From Devosia lacusdianchii (lineage in GTDB: Bacteria > Pseudomonadota > Alphaproteobacteria > Rhizobiales > Devosiaceae), in contig NZ_CP092483.1 of NCBI RefSeq assembly GCF_022429625.1, forward strand, positions 3,410,001 to 3,474,000: a stretch of 64,000 bases of DNA, read 5' to 3'. This document shows, one piece after another, positions 28,801 through 37,438 of the stretch. Position numbers and translations under genes: made by a program. Below the pieces are notes generated by a model. The model had not been told where the DNA came from. It ran no database searches and worked only from the letters and a program-made list of their open reading frames with translations. Within the stretch, counting starts at the first letter, position 1, and each line of letters opens with the position of its first letter.

Positions 28801-29093
28801 GGCTCCTTGGCTATTTGCTTGCTAGCCGATGCAAATCGATGCATCGCTGAACGGACCACGGCCACCGCTGCCGGCCCGGCTGCGGTGGTCAATGCTTCAA
28901 ATTCGCCGGGAGAGTGGCCCCGAACCGCATAGGAATTCGAGATCGGGCCAGGACTAAACTTATAGGAATCTCATATATGAAATGGCCGCGCGGACACCCC
29001 AAAGTGGGGAGACCCCGGCCTGCCTGTTGACCAGCACGCCGGGGTCTCGACGATTTGCCGGCGTATGCAGCCACCGGCAAAATCTGGGTGCGG
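28801..29093. promoter_or_regulatory. Upstream region of the kdp operon
   Basis: No reading frame with a ribosome binding site is seen on either strand. On the minus strand it holds two copies of ATTCCTAT (28929-28936 and 28962-28969), 33 bp apart and about three helical turns, a plausible KdpE or other activator site arrangement. An AT-rich TCATATATGA patch lies at 28970-28980, and a GATGC-rich inverted repeat lies near 28830-28847. The KdpE site and promoter should be here, but no consensus can be assigned. Confidence 0.45.
29009..29048. repeat. 11-bp inverted repeat with 18-base loop
   Basis: GAGACCCCGGC (29009-29019) pairs perfectly with GCCGGGGTCTC (29038-29048). A second small stem, CCCC-aaagt-GGGG, overlaps its left arm at 28997-29009. 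It lies downstream of the 98-aa gene on the same strand, so it probably serves as a terminator that shields kdp, though there is no T-run. Confidence 0.55.
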
Positions 29094-29390
29094 CTAGAGT
29101 GCCCGGACGCCTTCGGGCCACTGGCTCTGCGGAACCGGGTTAAACAAAGGGTCCATGGTCAACACCGCATCATCGGGAGCGCAGCATACCGCTCCCGGCA
29201 CATAGTCGCTTTCGGCCGCCGCGAAATGGACCGCCGACGAGCGGTCGAAGAAAACGCCCCCGACCAGCCCCCTAACGTCGCAGACGACCCAGTGCCCGCG
29301 CGCGTCCCGGCCAATCATGAACCTGCTGTTGCGCAACGGTGGGAGAGTGGCCTGAGCAGCAGCTTCGCCCATGAGCATGAGTCTTTTCAT
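29094..29390 (-). CDS. Hypothetical protein, 98 aa
   Basis: A 98-residue ORF starting at the ATG at 29390 with AGGA nine bases upstream. The core reads RFMIGRDARGHWVVCDVRGL, followed by GGVFFDRSSAVHFAA, a compact alpha/beta pattern. I recall similar small rhizobial proteins (IGRD-x-G-x-WVV then DR-x-x-A) of unknown function, from memory only. No signal peptide or membrane segment. It probably forms an operon with the 72-aa gene just upstream. Confidence 0.65.
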   Translation of the reverse strand: MKRLMLMGEAAAQATLPPLRNSRFMIGRDARGHWVVCDVRGLVGGVFFDRSSAVHFAAAESDYVPGAVCCAPDDAVLTMDPLFNPVPQSQWPEGVRAL

Positions 29391-29416
29391 CTCTATCGAT
29401 CCTGATTGCATATGGC

Positions 29417-29635
29417 TCAAGCGCCGAGCCAGAAGAAGCTGCCGGCCAACGCCGTTATCACGGCAATGACGGCACCCATGCGCCACAGGGCTCCCGTCAC
29501 GTCACTGTCTGCGTCCGAAAACACGGGCCCATGCGCTCTTGGCCCGTCACCATCCTGCGGGTGGAAATGGGCCGCGCGGGCGCGCGCCTGGGCTGTCAGT
29601 ATGGCGACATAGGTCATTCCAAAACGCGGATACAT
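29417..29635 (-). CDS. Hypothetical single-span membrane protein, 72 aa
   Basis: A 72-residue ORF; the ATG at 29635 has AAGGA nine bases upstream, which favours it over longer in-frame starts. The N-terminus is polar (QARARAAHFHPQDGDGPRAHG). Residues 50-71 form a hydrophobic C-terminal helix (MGAVIAVITALAGSFFWLGA), a tail-anchored pattern. Function unknown. It ends 26 bases before the 98-aa gene. Confidence 0.6.
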   Translation of the reverse strand: MYPRFGMTYVAILTAQARARAAHFHPQDGDGPRAHGPVFSDADSDVTGALWRMGAVIAVITALAGSFFWLGA

Positions 29636-29952
29636 TGCTGTTCGTCCTTTCATCGTGGTGCCCGGGCTCCGCCAAGCCACCTGCCCCATCTTGGGCGAGG
29701 TCAGACTGACTGGCGGGCGGCGGTCGAGGGCGCGGCGCAACATGCGTGTTGGTCCTATCGATGCCGGCAGATCCCGGGCACGAATGAAAGGTAGAAGAGA
29801 CCGCATATGTTTTCGATTGCACTGCATCTGGTGATGCATAAAAATCGCATAGTAATTCTCGCGATCGACATAAATAGAATTCCTATAGGTGTACTTTTAT
29901 TTGACTTCACGTTTTGCCGGTGTCTGTCTCCGCCCAAATGGAGACCACTGTC
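29636..29952. promoter_or_regulatory. Divergent intergenic region
   Basis: 317 bp between the 72-aa gene and the hydratase-like gene. It has no well-supported gene. It is AT-richer at 29820-29910 and contains ATTCCTAT (29879-29886) inside AATTCCTATAGG, the same octamer found twice before kdp. Promoters for both flanking genes should lie here. Confidence 0.4.
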
Positions 29953-30720
29953 ATGCATGCGGTATCACTCGACAATCTAGCGATCGCCTTGGCCAAAAAC
30001 CGGGCGTCCGGAACGGTCTCCGGCCTGGCATTTGCCGGAATCGTGTCGAAACTGGAAGCGGCAGAGGTCCAGCTCGCCGCTCTCGACGCCTACAATGGCG
30101 ATCGCAAGGGCTATGCACTGGCCGGCACCAATGCGGCCTGCCAGCGGATACTGGGCCTGCACGAACCCGTAATCGGCCCCATCGCCGCACGGGACATTTT
30201 TGATGGACATAGCCACATCCACCTGCCGCAGGGTGTTATCGGTGCGCAGTGCGAACTGACCTTCACCATTGGCAACAGCTTCCCTCTCAAGGGCGATGAA
30301 ATCAGCCGGCCCGCCATCGCCGAGACGATCGTCGCCTGCCGCCCGACTATCGGCCTTGTGGGCCGCCGCGCGTTCGGCGCCCCTCATAATGACGTGATCG
30401 CCATTGCCGATTTCGGCCTGCATGTCGCCACCATCTGCGGCCCCGCCATGCGTGTCGATTGGGATGGCCTCGATCGGGTCGAGATGACGGCCCGCATCAA
30501 CGGCGAAACGGTGGTGACAGCTAGGGGTAGCGCTGTTCTGGGCCATCCGCTCGAGGCGGTAGCGCTGCTGGCGCGTGAGCTGGCTCTCCAGGGCAAGCAG
30601 ATCAATGCCGGCGAGATCGTAACCACCGGCTCGTGGTCGCCAATTCTGCAGGTCCTACCAGGACAAACGCTCTCGGTGGATTTCGAAACGATCGGCAAGG
30701 TCTCCTGCACCTTCGCGTAA
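29953..30720 (+). CDS. 2-keto-4-pentenoate hydratase/FAH-family protein (MhpD-like)
   Basis: A 255-residue member of the fumarylacetoacetase/MhpD superfamily, related to 2-hydroxypentadienoate hydratases and oxaloacetate decarboxylases. The segments GYALAGTNAACQRILGL, CELTFTIGNSFPL, IADFGLHVATICG and GEIVTTGSWSPILQVLPGQTL match the family's metal-site pattern. The ATG at 29953 has GGAG eight bases upstream; an earlier in-frame ATG is at 29914. No other meta-cleavage genes are near, so its substrate is unclear. Confidence 0.78.
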   Translation: MHAVSLDNLAIALAKNRASGTVSGLAFAGIVSKLEAAEVQLAALDAYNGDRKGYALAGTNAACQRILGLHEPVIGPIAARDIFDGHSHIHLPQGVIGAQCELTFTIGNSFPLKGDEISRPAIAETIVACRPTIGLVGRRAFGAPHNDVIAIADFGLHVATICGPAMRVDWDGLDRVEMTARINGETVVTARGSAVLGHPLEAVALLARELALQGKQINAGEIVTTGSWSPILQVLPGQTLSVDFETIGKVSCTFA

Positions 30721-30811
30721 GCTGAAGCCGACAAGGAGGTATGCGCATGCCGCTCATATCGGGTAACGATGCAGGGCCAGACCGTTACCCCCTCCACCCA
30801 TGGTGCCTTGC

Positions 30812-31741
30812 ATGAAAACCTATGAACTGCCCCAGACCGGGCGCTCCGTTTCCAGCGTCATTCTTGGATTGATGCGGATCGCCTCGATGAGCAATGCCGA
30901 GATCCAGCAATTATTTGGCGCTGCGCGCGCGGCCGGCGTCAATGTCTTCGACCATGCCGATATCTATGGTGGCGAGCGTCACCTATGCGAGGCCCGCTTC
31001 GGCGACGCGATAACGCTGACTGCCGCGGAACGCGACCAGGTTGTCATCCAGAGCAAGGTCGGCATTCGGAAGGGTTTCTTCGACTTTTCGGGTGAACACA
31101 TCCTGCGCACGGTCGATGAGTCGCTGGCGGCCCTGCGCACCGACTACCTCGATCTGCTGCTGCTGCACCGGCCCGACACGCTGGTTGAACCCGAAGACGT
31201 CGCGTCGGCCTTCGACAAGCTCAAGAGCACCGGCAAGGTCCGTCATTTCGGCGTGTCCAATCACACACCCGGCCAGATCGCGCTGCTCAAGACCGCCGTC
31301 CAGCAGCCGCTCATCGTCAACCAGGTGCAGTTGAGCATCACCCACGCGCCGCTCATTGCTGCGGGCGTCGCCGCCAACATGGCCGGGCTCGACCAGTCGA
31401 TCGACCGCGACAACGGGCTGCTCGATTACTCCCGCCTCAACGGCATGATGCTGCAGGCCTGGTCGCCGTTCCAGAAGGGCTTCTTCGACGGGGTTTTCCT
31501 CGGCGACCGCGCAAACTACGCCGAACTCAACGACGCCATCGATGAACTGGCCAAGGCCTATGGCGTGACCCCGACCGGCATCGCCGTGGCCTGGATCACC
31601 CGCCACCCCGCCAATATCCAGGTGGTGCTTGGCACGACCAAGCCGGAGCGGGTCACCGAATCCGCTGCCGGTTCGGCCGTTCCGCTGACTCGCGAAGAAT
31701 GGTATCGCCTGTTCACCGCCGCCGGTCACATCCTGCCCTGA
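30812..31741 (+). CDS. Aldo/keto reductase, YdhF-like
   Basis: A 309-residue reductase with a clear YdhF-type layout (VILGLMRIASMSNAEIQQL, NVFDHADIYGGERHLCEARFGDAI, VIQSKVGIRKGFFDFSGEHI). Catalytic Asp, Tyr and Lys are present within FDHADIYG and QSKVGI. It acts on small aldehydes or ketones with NADPH. The start at 30812 follows a weak site, so up to four residues of N-terminal uncertainty remain. It ends 38 bp from the convergent LuxR-type regulator gene. Confidence 0.9.
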   Translation: MKTYELPQTGRSVSSVILGLMRIASMSNAEIQQLFGAARAAGVNVFDHADIYGGERHLCEARFGDAITLTAAERDQVVIQSKVGIRKGFFDFSGEHILRTVDESLAALRTDYLDLLLLHRPDTLVEPEDVASAFDKLKSTGKVRHFGVSNHTPGQIALLKTAVQQPLIVNQVQLSITHAPLIAAGVAANMAGLDQSIDRDNGLLDYSRLNGMMLQAWSPFQKGFFDGVFLGDRANYAELNDAIDELAKAYGVTPTGIAVAWITRHPANIQVVLGTTKPERVTESAAGSAVPLTREEWYRLFTAAGHILP

Positions 31742-31751
31742 TGTGTCGAAC

Positions 31752-31777
31752 GGTGGACGTGCTCCGGCGCGTCCACC
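31752..31777. terminator. Probable bidirectional terminator hairpin
   Basis: GGTGGACG pairs with CGTCCACC across a ten-base loop, in the 38-bp gap between two convergent genes. There is no strong T-tract, so the call rests on position and stem. Confidence 0.6.
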
Positions 31778-31779
31778 CT

Positions 31780-32361
31780 CTATAGCGGTGCCGGTGACGA
31801 GGCGAGGAACCAGGCGACCAGCTCGGCCGTATTGCGCACCCGAACCAGCCGCATGAGGCGCAGCCGGTGGGCTTCCACCGTACGTTTACTCAGGCCGATT
31901 TCTTCGGCGATGACCGCATTAGTCTTGCCCTGCGCCACCAGCGTCAGAATTTGCCGTTGCCGCCCCGTCATCGCCGCCTCGGTCACCGGCCGGTTCATCG
32001 GCTCGAAACAGTAGATCGCCTCGGCGAACGGATCCGCATTATCGCGCGTACGGCCATTGACCCGGCACCAGAACCGCTGGCCGCCCGCGCCCACCATGAT
32101 GCGCTCGTCGTAATAGACCTGCCCACCGGGCAAATGACTGCGCCACATCTGCCCCGTACGCACGAAATCGGCGATCTCAGGGTAGAGCCGCGAAAAGCTC
32201 TGGTCGGTCAGGTCATCGGGCACGAAGCCGAAAAGCGCCGCGAATTCAGCATTGCATTCGCGGATGATGCGATGGGTCGCGAACACCATCGGCACCGGAA
32301 TTTCGTCCAGTGTGAAGCGGTGTGGCGGGCTTCTCTGGCCCTCGGAAAGAGATGCGGACAT
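31780..32361 (-). CDS. PAS-domain LuxR-family transcriptional regulator
   Basis: A 193-residue regulator. Residues 15-120 form a PAS sensor (IPVPMVFATHRIIRECNAEFAALFG). Residues 128-190 are a LuxR helix-turn-helix (MTGRQRQILTLVAQGKTNAVIAEEIGLSKRTVEAHRLRLM). It lacks a receiver domain or autoinducer-binding domain. Being divergent from scoA, it is a candidate regulator of that operon, possibly sensing redox or a small ligand. That link is inferred from position only. Confidence 0.88.
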   Translation of the reverse strand: MSASLSEGQRSPPHRFTLDEIPVPMVFATHRIIRECNAEFAALFGFVPDDLTDQSFSRLYPEIADFVRTGQMWRSHLPGGQVYYDERIMVGAGGQRFWCRVNGRTRDNADPFAEAIYCFEPMNRPVTEAAMTGRQRQILTLVAQGKTNAVIAEEIGLSKRTVEAHRLRLMRLVRVRNTAELVAWFLASSPAPL

Positions 32362-32405
32362 AGCGTATAAATACGACTAACCGCTCGATGCGGGCAAGAC
32401 CTACC

Positions 32406-32421
32406 TTGGCTCAACGAAAGC
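32406..32421 (+). promoter_or_regulatory. Weak candidate sigma-54 promoter before scoA
   Basis: TTGGCTCAACGAAAGC keeps the -24 TTGGC box and has GC exactly ten bases after GG, but its -12 box is poor (AAGC for TTGC). It lies 50 bp before scoA. Listed as a possibility because of the sigma-54 activator in the same module. Confidence 0.28.
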
Positions 32422-32470
32422 GGCAGCCGAGAAGCGCGGCCGCGCCGACGAACACGAGGGAGGACAGGCT

Positions 32471-33187
32471 TTGCAAAAGGTCTATGCGGACGCAAGCGCG
32501 GCCATGGCCGGATTGCTGAAAGATGGCATGGTCATAATGTCGGGCGGCTTCGGCCTCTGCGGCATCCCCGAGGCATTGATCGCCGCGGTCAAAGCGTCGG
32601 GTGCCAAGGATCTGACCGTCATTTCCAACAATGCCGGCGTCGATGGCATTGGCCTCGGCACGCTGCTGGAAACGCGCCAGATCCGGAAAATGATCTCGTC
32701 CTATGTCGGCGAGAACAAACTCTTTGCCCAGCAATTTCTCTCGGGCGAACTCGAGCTTGAATTCACCCCGCAAGGCACGCTCGCCGAGCGCATCCGGGCC
32801 GGCGGCGCCGGCATACCCGCTTTCTTCACCAAGACGGGTGTCGGCACCATCATCGCCGACGGCAAGGAGGTTCGCAGCTTTGACGGCGAGGATTATGTTA
32901 TGGAGCGGGGCCTGGTGGCTGATGTGTCGATCGTCCACGCCTGGAAGGGCGATACCGAGGGCAATCTCGTTTACCGCAAGACCGCGCGAAACTTCAATCC
33001 AATGATGGCCACCGCCGGCAAGGTGACGATCGCCGAGGTCGAACACCTCGTCGAGGTGGGCGAGATCGAGCCCGATCAGATTCACACTCCAGGCATCTTC
33101 GTGTCCCGGCTGGTACATGTGCCCAATCCGGTCAAGCATATCGAGCAGCGCACCGTCCGGCAGCGCGCCACGGCGGAGGCAAACTGA
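32471..33187 (+). CDS. scoA: Succinyl-CoA:3-ketoacid CoA-transferase, subunit A
   Basis: A 238-residue alpha subunit of a class I CoA-transferase. [13 protein letters not shown], the [32 protein letters not shown] block and [21 protein letters not shown] are characteristic of ScoA more than PcaI. The start is a TTG at 32471, supported by GGGAGG about eight bases before it; no better ATG exists. With ScoB it moves CoA from succinyl-CoA to acetoacetate. It is coupled to scoB by TGATG. Confidence 0.93.
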   Translation: MQKVYADASAAMAGLLKDGMVIMSGGFGLCGIPEALIAAVKASGAKDLTVISNNAGVDGIGLGTLLETRQIRKMISSYVGENKLFAQQFLSGELELEFTPQGTLAERIRAGGAGIPAFFTKTGVGTIIADGKEVRSFDGEDYVMERGLVADVSIVHAWKGDTEGNLVYRKTARNFNPMMATAGKVTIAEVEHLVEVGEIEPDQIHTPGIFVSRLVHVPNPVKHIEQRTVRQRATAEAN

Positions 33188-33831
33188 TGGCCTGGACCCG
33201 CGAACAGATGGCCGAACGCGCCGCCCGCGAATTGCAGGACGGTTTCTACGTCAACCTCGGTATCGGCATCCCGACCCTCGTCGCCAACTACATTCCTGCT
33301 GGCATCGACGTGCGCCTGCAGAGCGAGAACGGCATGCTCGGCATGGGCCCGTTCCCTTATGCTGGCGAGGAAGACGCCGACCTGATCAATGCCGGCAAGC
33401 AGACCATCACCGAACTGCCGCTGACCAGCTTCTTTTCCAGCGCCGATAGCTTCGGCATGATCCGGGGGGGGCACATCGACCTCTCGATCCTGGGCGCCAT
33501 GCAGGTGGCCGAGAATGGCGACCTCGCCAACTGGATGATCCCCGGCAAGATGGTCAAGGGCATGGGCGGCGCCATGGACCTCGTGGCCGGCGTCCAGCGC
33601 GTCGTCGTCGTCATGGAGCACGAAGCCAAGGGCGAGTCAAAACTGCTCAAGGCTTGCACCCTGCCCCTGACTGGCCAGCGCGTCGCCGACCTCGTCATCA
33701 CCGACCTGGGCGTCTTCACGCTGGCCCGGCGCGGCGACCCCGACATGGTGCTGATCGAATTGGCCGACGGCATCAGCCTCGATGAGATCACCGCCAAGAC
33801 TGAAGCACACTTCCGCGTCGGCCTGCAGTAG
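33187..33831 (+). CDS. scoB: Succinyl-CoA:3-ketoacid CoA-transferase, subunit B
   Basis: A 214-residue beta subunit. The catalytic glutamate lies in [12 protein letters not shown], and [14 protein letters not shown] with [20 protein letters not shown] are highly conserved. The enzyme forms a covalent CoA-glutamyl intermediate. A run of eight G at about 33464-33471 encodes R-G-G and may be slippage-prone. Thiolase follows 11 bases downstream, which fits acetoacetate being converted to two acetyl-CoA. Confidence 0.94.
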   Translation: MAWTREQMAERAARELQDGFYVNLGIGIPTLVANYIPAGIDVRLQSENGMLGMGPFPYAGEEDADLINAGKQTITELPLTSFFSSADSFGMIRGGHIDLSILGAMQVAENGDLANWMIPGKMVKGMGGAMDLVAGVQRVVVVMEHEAKGESKLLKACTLPLTGQRVADLVITDLGVFTLARRGDPDMVLIELADGISLDEITAKTEAHFRVGLQ

Positions 33832-33842
33832 AGGAGAGCACC

Positions 33843-35018
33843 ATGAGCGATATCGTCATCGTCAGCGCCGCCCGCACCGCGGTCGGCAGTTTCATGGGCG
33901 CCCTCTCGACCGTGCCAGCGCACGAGCTCGGCGCCACCGCCATCACCGCAGCACTCGCCCGCGCTGGCGTGGCCGGCGACGAGGTCGATGAGCTCATCCT
34001 CGGTCAGGTGCTGACGGCGGGCGCAGGCCAGAATCCGGCCCGCCAGGCCGCCATGCGCGCCGGCGTCTCCCAGGGTGCAACGGCGTGGATCGTCAACCAG
34101 GTCTGCGGCTCAGGCCTGCGGGCCGTCGCCCTCGGCATGCAGCAGATCGCCACCGGCGATGCCCGCATCATCGTGGCGGGCGGACAGGAATCCATGTCGC
34201 TGGCGCCCCACTGCCAGCACTTGCGCGCTCCCGCGAAGATGGGGCCGATAACACTGGTCGATACCATGACGGTGGACGGGCTGATCGACGCCTTTGGCGG
34301 CTACCACATGGGCATCACCGCAGAGAATGTCGCTCGTCAGTTCGGCATCGACCGCGCCACGCAGGACACCTTCGCCCTCGCCTCCCAGCAAAAGGCCGCA
34401 GCCGCACAGCAGGCTGGTCGCTTCACCGCCGAAATCGCCCCTGTCGCCGTCAAGACGCGCAAGGGCGAGGTGGTGGTGGATGCCGACGAGTATATCCGCG
34501 CCGACGCCAGTGCCGAGGCCTTGGCCAAGCTGCGCCCGGCCTTTGACAAGGATGGCACGGTCACCGCCGGCAATGCCTCCGGCCTCAACGACGGCGCCGC
34601 CGCCCTGGTTTTGATGCATGCCGACGAAGCGGCGCGCCGCGGCCTGACCCCGCTCGCCCGCATCGCCGGCTGGGCCACCGCAGGCGTCGATCCGTCCGTG
34701 ATGGGCACGGGCCCCATCCCCGCATCGACCAAGGCGCTGGCCAAGGCCGGCTGGAACGCCGCCGACCTTGACTTGATCGAAGCCAACGAGGCCTTCGCCG
34801 CCCAGGCCTGCGCTGTCAATCAGGCGATGGGCTGGGACCCCGCCAGGGTCAACGTCAATGGCGGCGCTATCGCCATTGGTCACCCCATTGGTGCATCGGG
34901 CGCACGCGTGCTGACCACGCTGCTCCACGAATTGGCGCGGCGCGGCGGGCGCAAGGGGCTGGCGACGCTCTGCGTCGGCGGCGGCATGGGCGTCGCGCTC
35001 TGCATCGAGCGAGCGTGA
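33843..35018 (+). CDS. Acetyl-CoA acetyltransferase (thiolase)
   Basis: A 391-residue biosynthetic/degradative thiolase. The acyl-accepting Cys is in [12 protein letters not shown] (about 89), and the catalytic His and Cys are in [16 protein letters not shown] (near 350) and [11 protein letters not shown] (near 380). It cleaves acetoacetyl-CoA to acetyl-CoA or makes it for polyhydroxybutyrate. Following scoAB it most likely acts in ketone-body breakdown. AGGAGAGC precedes the ATG. Confidence 0.95.
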   Translation: MSDIVIVSAARTAVGSFMGALSTVPAHELGATAITAALARAGVAGDEVDELILGQVLTAGAGQNPARQAAMRAGVSQGATAWIVNQVCGSGLRAVALGMQQIATGDARIIVAGGQESMSLAPHCQHLRAPAKMGPITLVDTMTVDGLIDAFGGYHMGITAENVARQFGIDRATQDTFALASQQKAAAAQQAGRFTAEIAPVAVKTRKGEVVVDADEYIRADASAEALAKLRPAFDKDGTVTAGNASGLNDGAAALVLMHADEAARRGLTPLARIAGWATAGVDPSVMGTGPIPASTKALAKAGWNAADLDLIEANEAFAAQACAVNQAMGWDPARVNVNGGAIAIGHPIGASGARVLTTLLHELARRGGRKGLATLCVGGGMGVALCIERA

Positions 35019-35085
35019 TGCCGTTGCCCGTGGCGTGAGCGACGACTAGACTCCGAGCACTGACGAGGGCGACGCGAGGCGGGCG

Positions 35086-36501
35086 ATGGCGCACACACCG
35101 ACAACCGAACGCTGGCCGGCTGCCAATAGCCTCGCCAGCATCGAAGAAGCCGTCGGCGCCTTCAGCCTGCTGCGCGATTTCTTCGAGGGCGCCATCATCG
35201 TCGATGCGCAGACCCGCATCACCTGGATGGACGCACGTTATCGCGAACTGCTAAAGCTGCCGCCCGATTTCGACCCGATCGGCCTGGAGGTCGAGACCGT
35301 GCTGCCGCACTCGCTGCTGCGTCGCGTGGTCGAGACTGGGCGGCCAATCCTTCTCGACATCATGAATTTCGACGACCGCCAATTCGTCGTCTGCCGCATC
35401 CCGCTCAAGGACGCGGCGGGCGTAGTCGAGGGCGCGATCGGCTTCGTCTTCTACGACAATGTCGATTATCTCGAACCGATCCTCGACAAGTTCGAAACGC
35501 TGCAAAAGCAATTGACGCGCGCCCAGGCGGCGCTGACGCGCGAGCGCCAGACCAAGTATTCCCTATCGAGCTTTGTCGGCCAGAGCGAGGCGGTCAAGGA
35601 CCTCAAGGCGATGGTGCGCCGCTTTGCCTTGCGTGATGGCGCGGCCCTCATTCTGGGCGAAACCGGCACCGGCAAGGAACTGCTGGCTCACGCCATCCAT
35701 CAGCAATCGGACCGGGCCGACGGCCCCTTCGTCGCCGTCAACATGGCCGCCGTACCCGAGGCGCTGCTCGAAGCCGAGTTTTTCGGCGTAGCGCCCGGCG
35801 CCTATACCGGCGCCGACAAGAAGGCGCGACAGGGCAAGTTCGAACTGGCCCATGGCGGCACGCTGTTCCTCGACGAAATCGGCGACATGCCGCTGGCCAT
35901 CCAGGCCAAGTTCCTGCGCGTCTTGCAGGAGGGCGAGATCGAGGCACTGGGCTCCAACTCCGTCAAGAAGATCGACGTGCGCATCATCGCCGCAACCTCG
36001 CAGGACCTTGAAGCCAAGATCGCCGACAAGAGCTTCCGCGCCGATCTCTACTATCGCGTCGCCGTGCTGACGGTTCATGTGCCGCCGCTGCGCGACCGCC
36101 GCGAGGACATGGCGCTGCTCTGCGAAACGCTGCTCGAACAGACCAGCCGCGCCGGCGACCAGCGCGGGTGGATTATCACATCAGACGCCGTCGCCCTGTT
36201 GCAGGCGCACGCCTGGCCGGGCAATGTACGCGAGTTGCGCAACGTGCTCGAGCGCGCCGCCGCCTTGGCACCCACCGAAACGCTCGACGCCGCGGTCATC
36301 CGCAAAGCCCTACCACCTGGCGCTATCAAGTCCGCCGCCACGCATCAGGGACTGGCCAATGCCGTGGCCGACACCGAGCGGCAAGCCATCCTCGACGCGT
36401 TGCGGTCCACCGGCGGACAAAAATCGGCCGCGGCTCTACGGCTGGGCGTCTCCCGCTCGCAGTTCTACGAAAAGCTCAAGCGTCACAATATCAGCGCCTG
36501 A
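35086..36501 (+). CDS. Sigma-54-dependent activator with PAS domain
   Basis: A 471-residue enhancer-binding protein. Residues 25-130 are a PAS-like sensor, followed by a coiled segment (135-155) and an AAA+ domain (165-395) with Walker A GETGTGKE (191-198), the sigma-54 loop GAYTGA (238-243, a Tyr variant of GAFTGA) and Walker B LFLDEIGD. A Fis-type helix-turn-helix (425-470, RSTGGQKSAAALRLGVSRSQFYEKL) ends it. It lies between the thiolase and bdhA genes, next to two palindromes and a -24/-12 promoter. By analogy with HbcR/AtoC-type regulators it probably activates 3-hydroxybutyrate use. Confidence 0.93.
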   Translation: MAHTPTTERWPAANSLASIEEAVGAFSLLRDFFEGAIIVDAQTRITWMDARYRELLKLPPDFDPIGLEVETVLPHSLLRRVVETGRPILLDIMNFDDRQFVVCRIPLKDAAGVVEGAIGFVFYDNVDYLEPILDKFETLQKQLTRAQAALTRERQTKYSLSSFVGQSEAVKDLKAMVRRFALRDGAALILGETGTGKELLAHAIHQQSDRADGPFVAVNMAAVPEALLEAEFFGVAPGAYTGADKKARQGKFELAHGGTLFLDEIGDMPLAIQAKFLRVLQEGEIEALGSNSVKKIDVRIIAATSQDLEAKIADKSFRADLYYRVAVLTVHVPPLRDRREDMALLCETLLEQTSRAGDQRGWIITSDAVALLQAHAWPGNVRELRNVLERAAALAPTETLDAAVIRKALPPGAIKSAATHQGLANAVADTERQAILDALRSTGGQKSAAALRLGVSRSQFYEKLKRHNISA

Positions 36502-36502
36502 T

Positions 36503-36522
36503 CTGTCCTGATTTCCGGACAG
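36503..36522. promoter_or_regulatory. Candidate upstream activating sequence 1
   Basis: CTGTCC and GGACAG arms with an eight-base spacer. It shares the half-site GGACA/TGTCC with the palindrome at 36549 and lies just after the sigma-54 activator gene stop, about 90 bp before a -24 box. Confidence 0.6.
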
Positions 36523-36548
36523 TGTCGCGTGCGCCGCACACATTCTGC

Positions 36549-36563
36549 CGGACACCCTGTCCG
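36549..36563. promoter_or_regulatory. Candidate upstream activating sequence 2
   Basis: CGGACA-ccc-TGTCCG is a perfect palindrome 30 bp before the -24 box. Centre-to-centre distance to site 1 is about 43 bp, near four helical turns, suitable for dimer cooperation. Confidence 0.62.
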
Positions 36564-36592
36564 AAACCACCCACAAACCGGGCGTTCCGCGC

Positions 36593-36609
36593 TTGGCACG
36601 GAACTTGAT
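36593..36609 (+). promoter_or_regulatory. Sigma-54 (-24/-12) promoter of bdhA
   Basis: TTGGCACGGAACTTGAT matches the -24 consensus TTGGCACG exactly and has TTG at the -12 box with the right spacing, but the final C of TTGC is A. It lies 50 bp upstream of the bdhA start, next to the two activator palindromes. Confidence 0.65.
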
Positions 36610-36658
36610 AGGTATCCGGCAAAAGACCGGACCTATGAAGTCCGCTACAGGGTGGAGC

Positions 36659-37438
36659 ATGACGACAAAGCGCGTGGCATTGGTCACCGGCTCGACGAGC
36701 GGCATTGGCCTCTCGATTGCCAGCAAGTTCGCGGCTATGGGCTATGATGTCGCCATCAACAGCTTCGAGCCCGAAGCTGCCGTGGCCGATATCATGCGTG
36801 CCGTTGCCGGCAACGGCGGCAGCGTGCGCTACTTCCATTCCGATCTCTCGCTCAATGGCGGCGGCTATGACTTGGTCGGCTCCGTCGTCGCCACGTTTGG
36901 CCAGCTCGATGTGCTGGTCAATAATGCCGGTGTGCAGAAGGTCGCCCCCATCGAAGAACTGCCCGCAGCCGATTGGGACCGCATTGTCGCGGTGAGCCTC
37001 GATTCCGCCTTCCACACCATCCGCGCCGCGCTGCCCGGCATGGTCGAACGCGGCTGGGGCCGCATCATCAACATCGCCTCCGCTCATGGGCTGCGCGCGT
37101 CTCCGTTTAAATCGGCCTATGTCGCCACCAAGCATGCCGTGGTGGGCCTGACCAAGGCCGTGGCACTGGAAACCGCCGAAAAGGGCATTACCGTTAACGC
37201 TATCTGTCCGGGCTATGTGTGGACGCCGCTGGTGGCCGCCCAGGTCGCCGACCAGGCTCGGGTCCACGCCATGAGTGAAGACGAGGTCGTGCGCGAGGTC
37301 ATCCTGGCACCCCAGCCAACACGCCAATTCGTGCAGCCCGAGGAAATTGCCGAACTGGCAGCCTACCTCTGCGGCGATCTGGCTCGCTCGATCACCGGCT
37401 CGGCAATTTCCATCGACGGCGGTTGGACAGCGAAATGA
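36659..37438 (+). CDS. bdhA: 3-Hydroxybutyrate dehydrogenase
   Basis: A 259-residue short-chain dehydrogenase. The NAD-binding GSTSGIG motif is at 11-17, and the catalytic Ser, Tyr and Lys lie in IINIASAHGLRASPFKSAYVATKHAVVG. The sequence CPGYVWTPLVAAQ and QPTRQFVQPEEIAELA are hallmarks of D-3-hydroxybutyrate dehydrogenase. It oxidises 3-hydroxybutyrate to acetoacetate with NAD, which feeds scoAB and thiolase. Its stop overlaps the livG-like start (ATGA). The ATG at 36659 is chosen for homology; 36635 is an alternative. Confidence 0.93.
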   Translation: MTTKRVALVTGSTSGIGLSIASKFAAMGYDVAINSFEPEAAVADIMRAVAGNGGSVRYFHSDLSLNGGGYDLVGSVVATFGQLDVLVNNAGVQKVAPIEELPAADWDRIVAVSLDSAFHTIRAALPGMVERGWGRIINIASAHGLRASPFKSAYVATKHAVVGLTKAVALETAEKGITVNAICPGYVWTPLVAAQVADQARVHAMSEDEVVREVILAPQPTRQFVQPEEIAELAAYLCGDLARSITGSAISIDGGWTAK

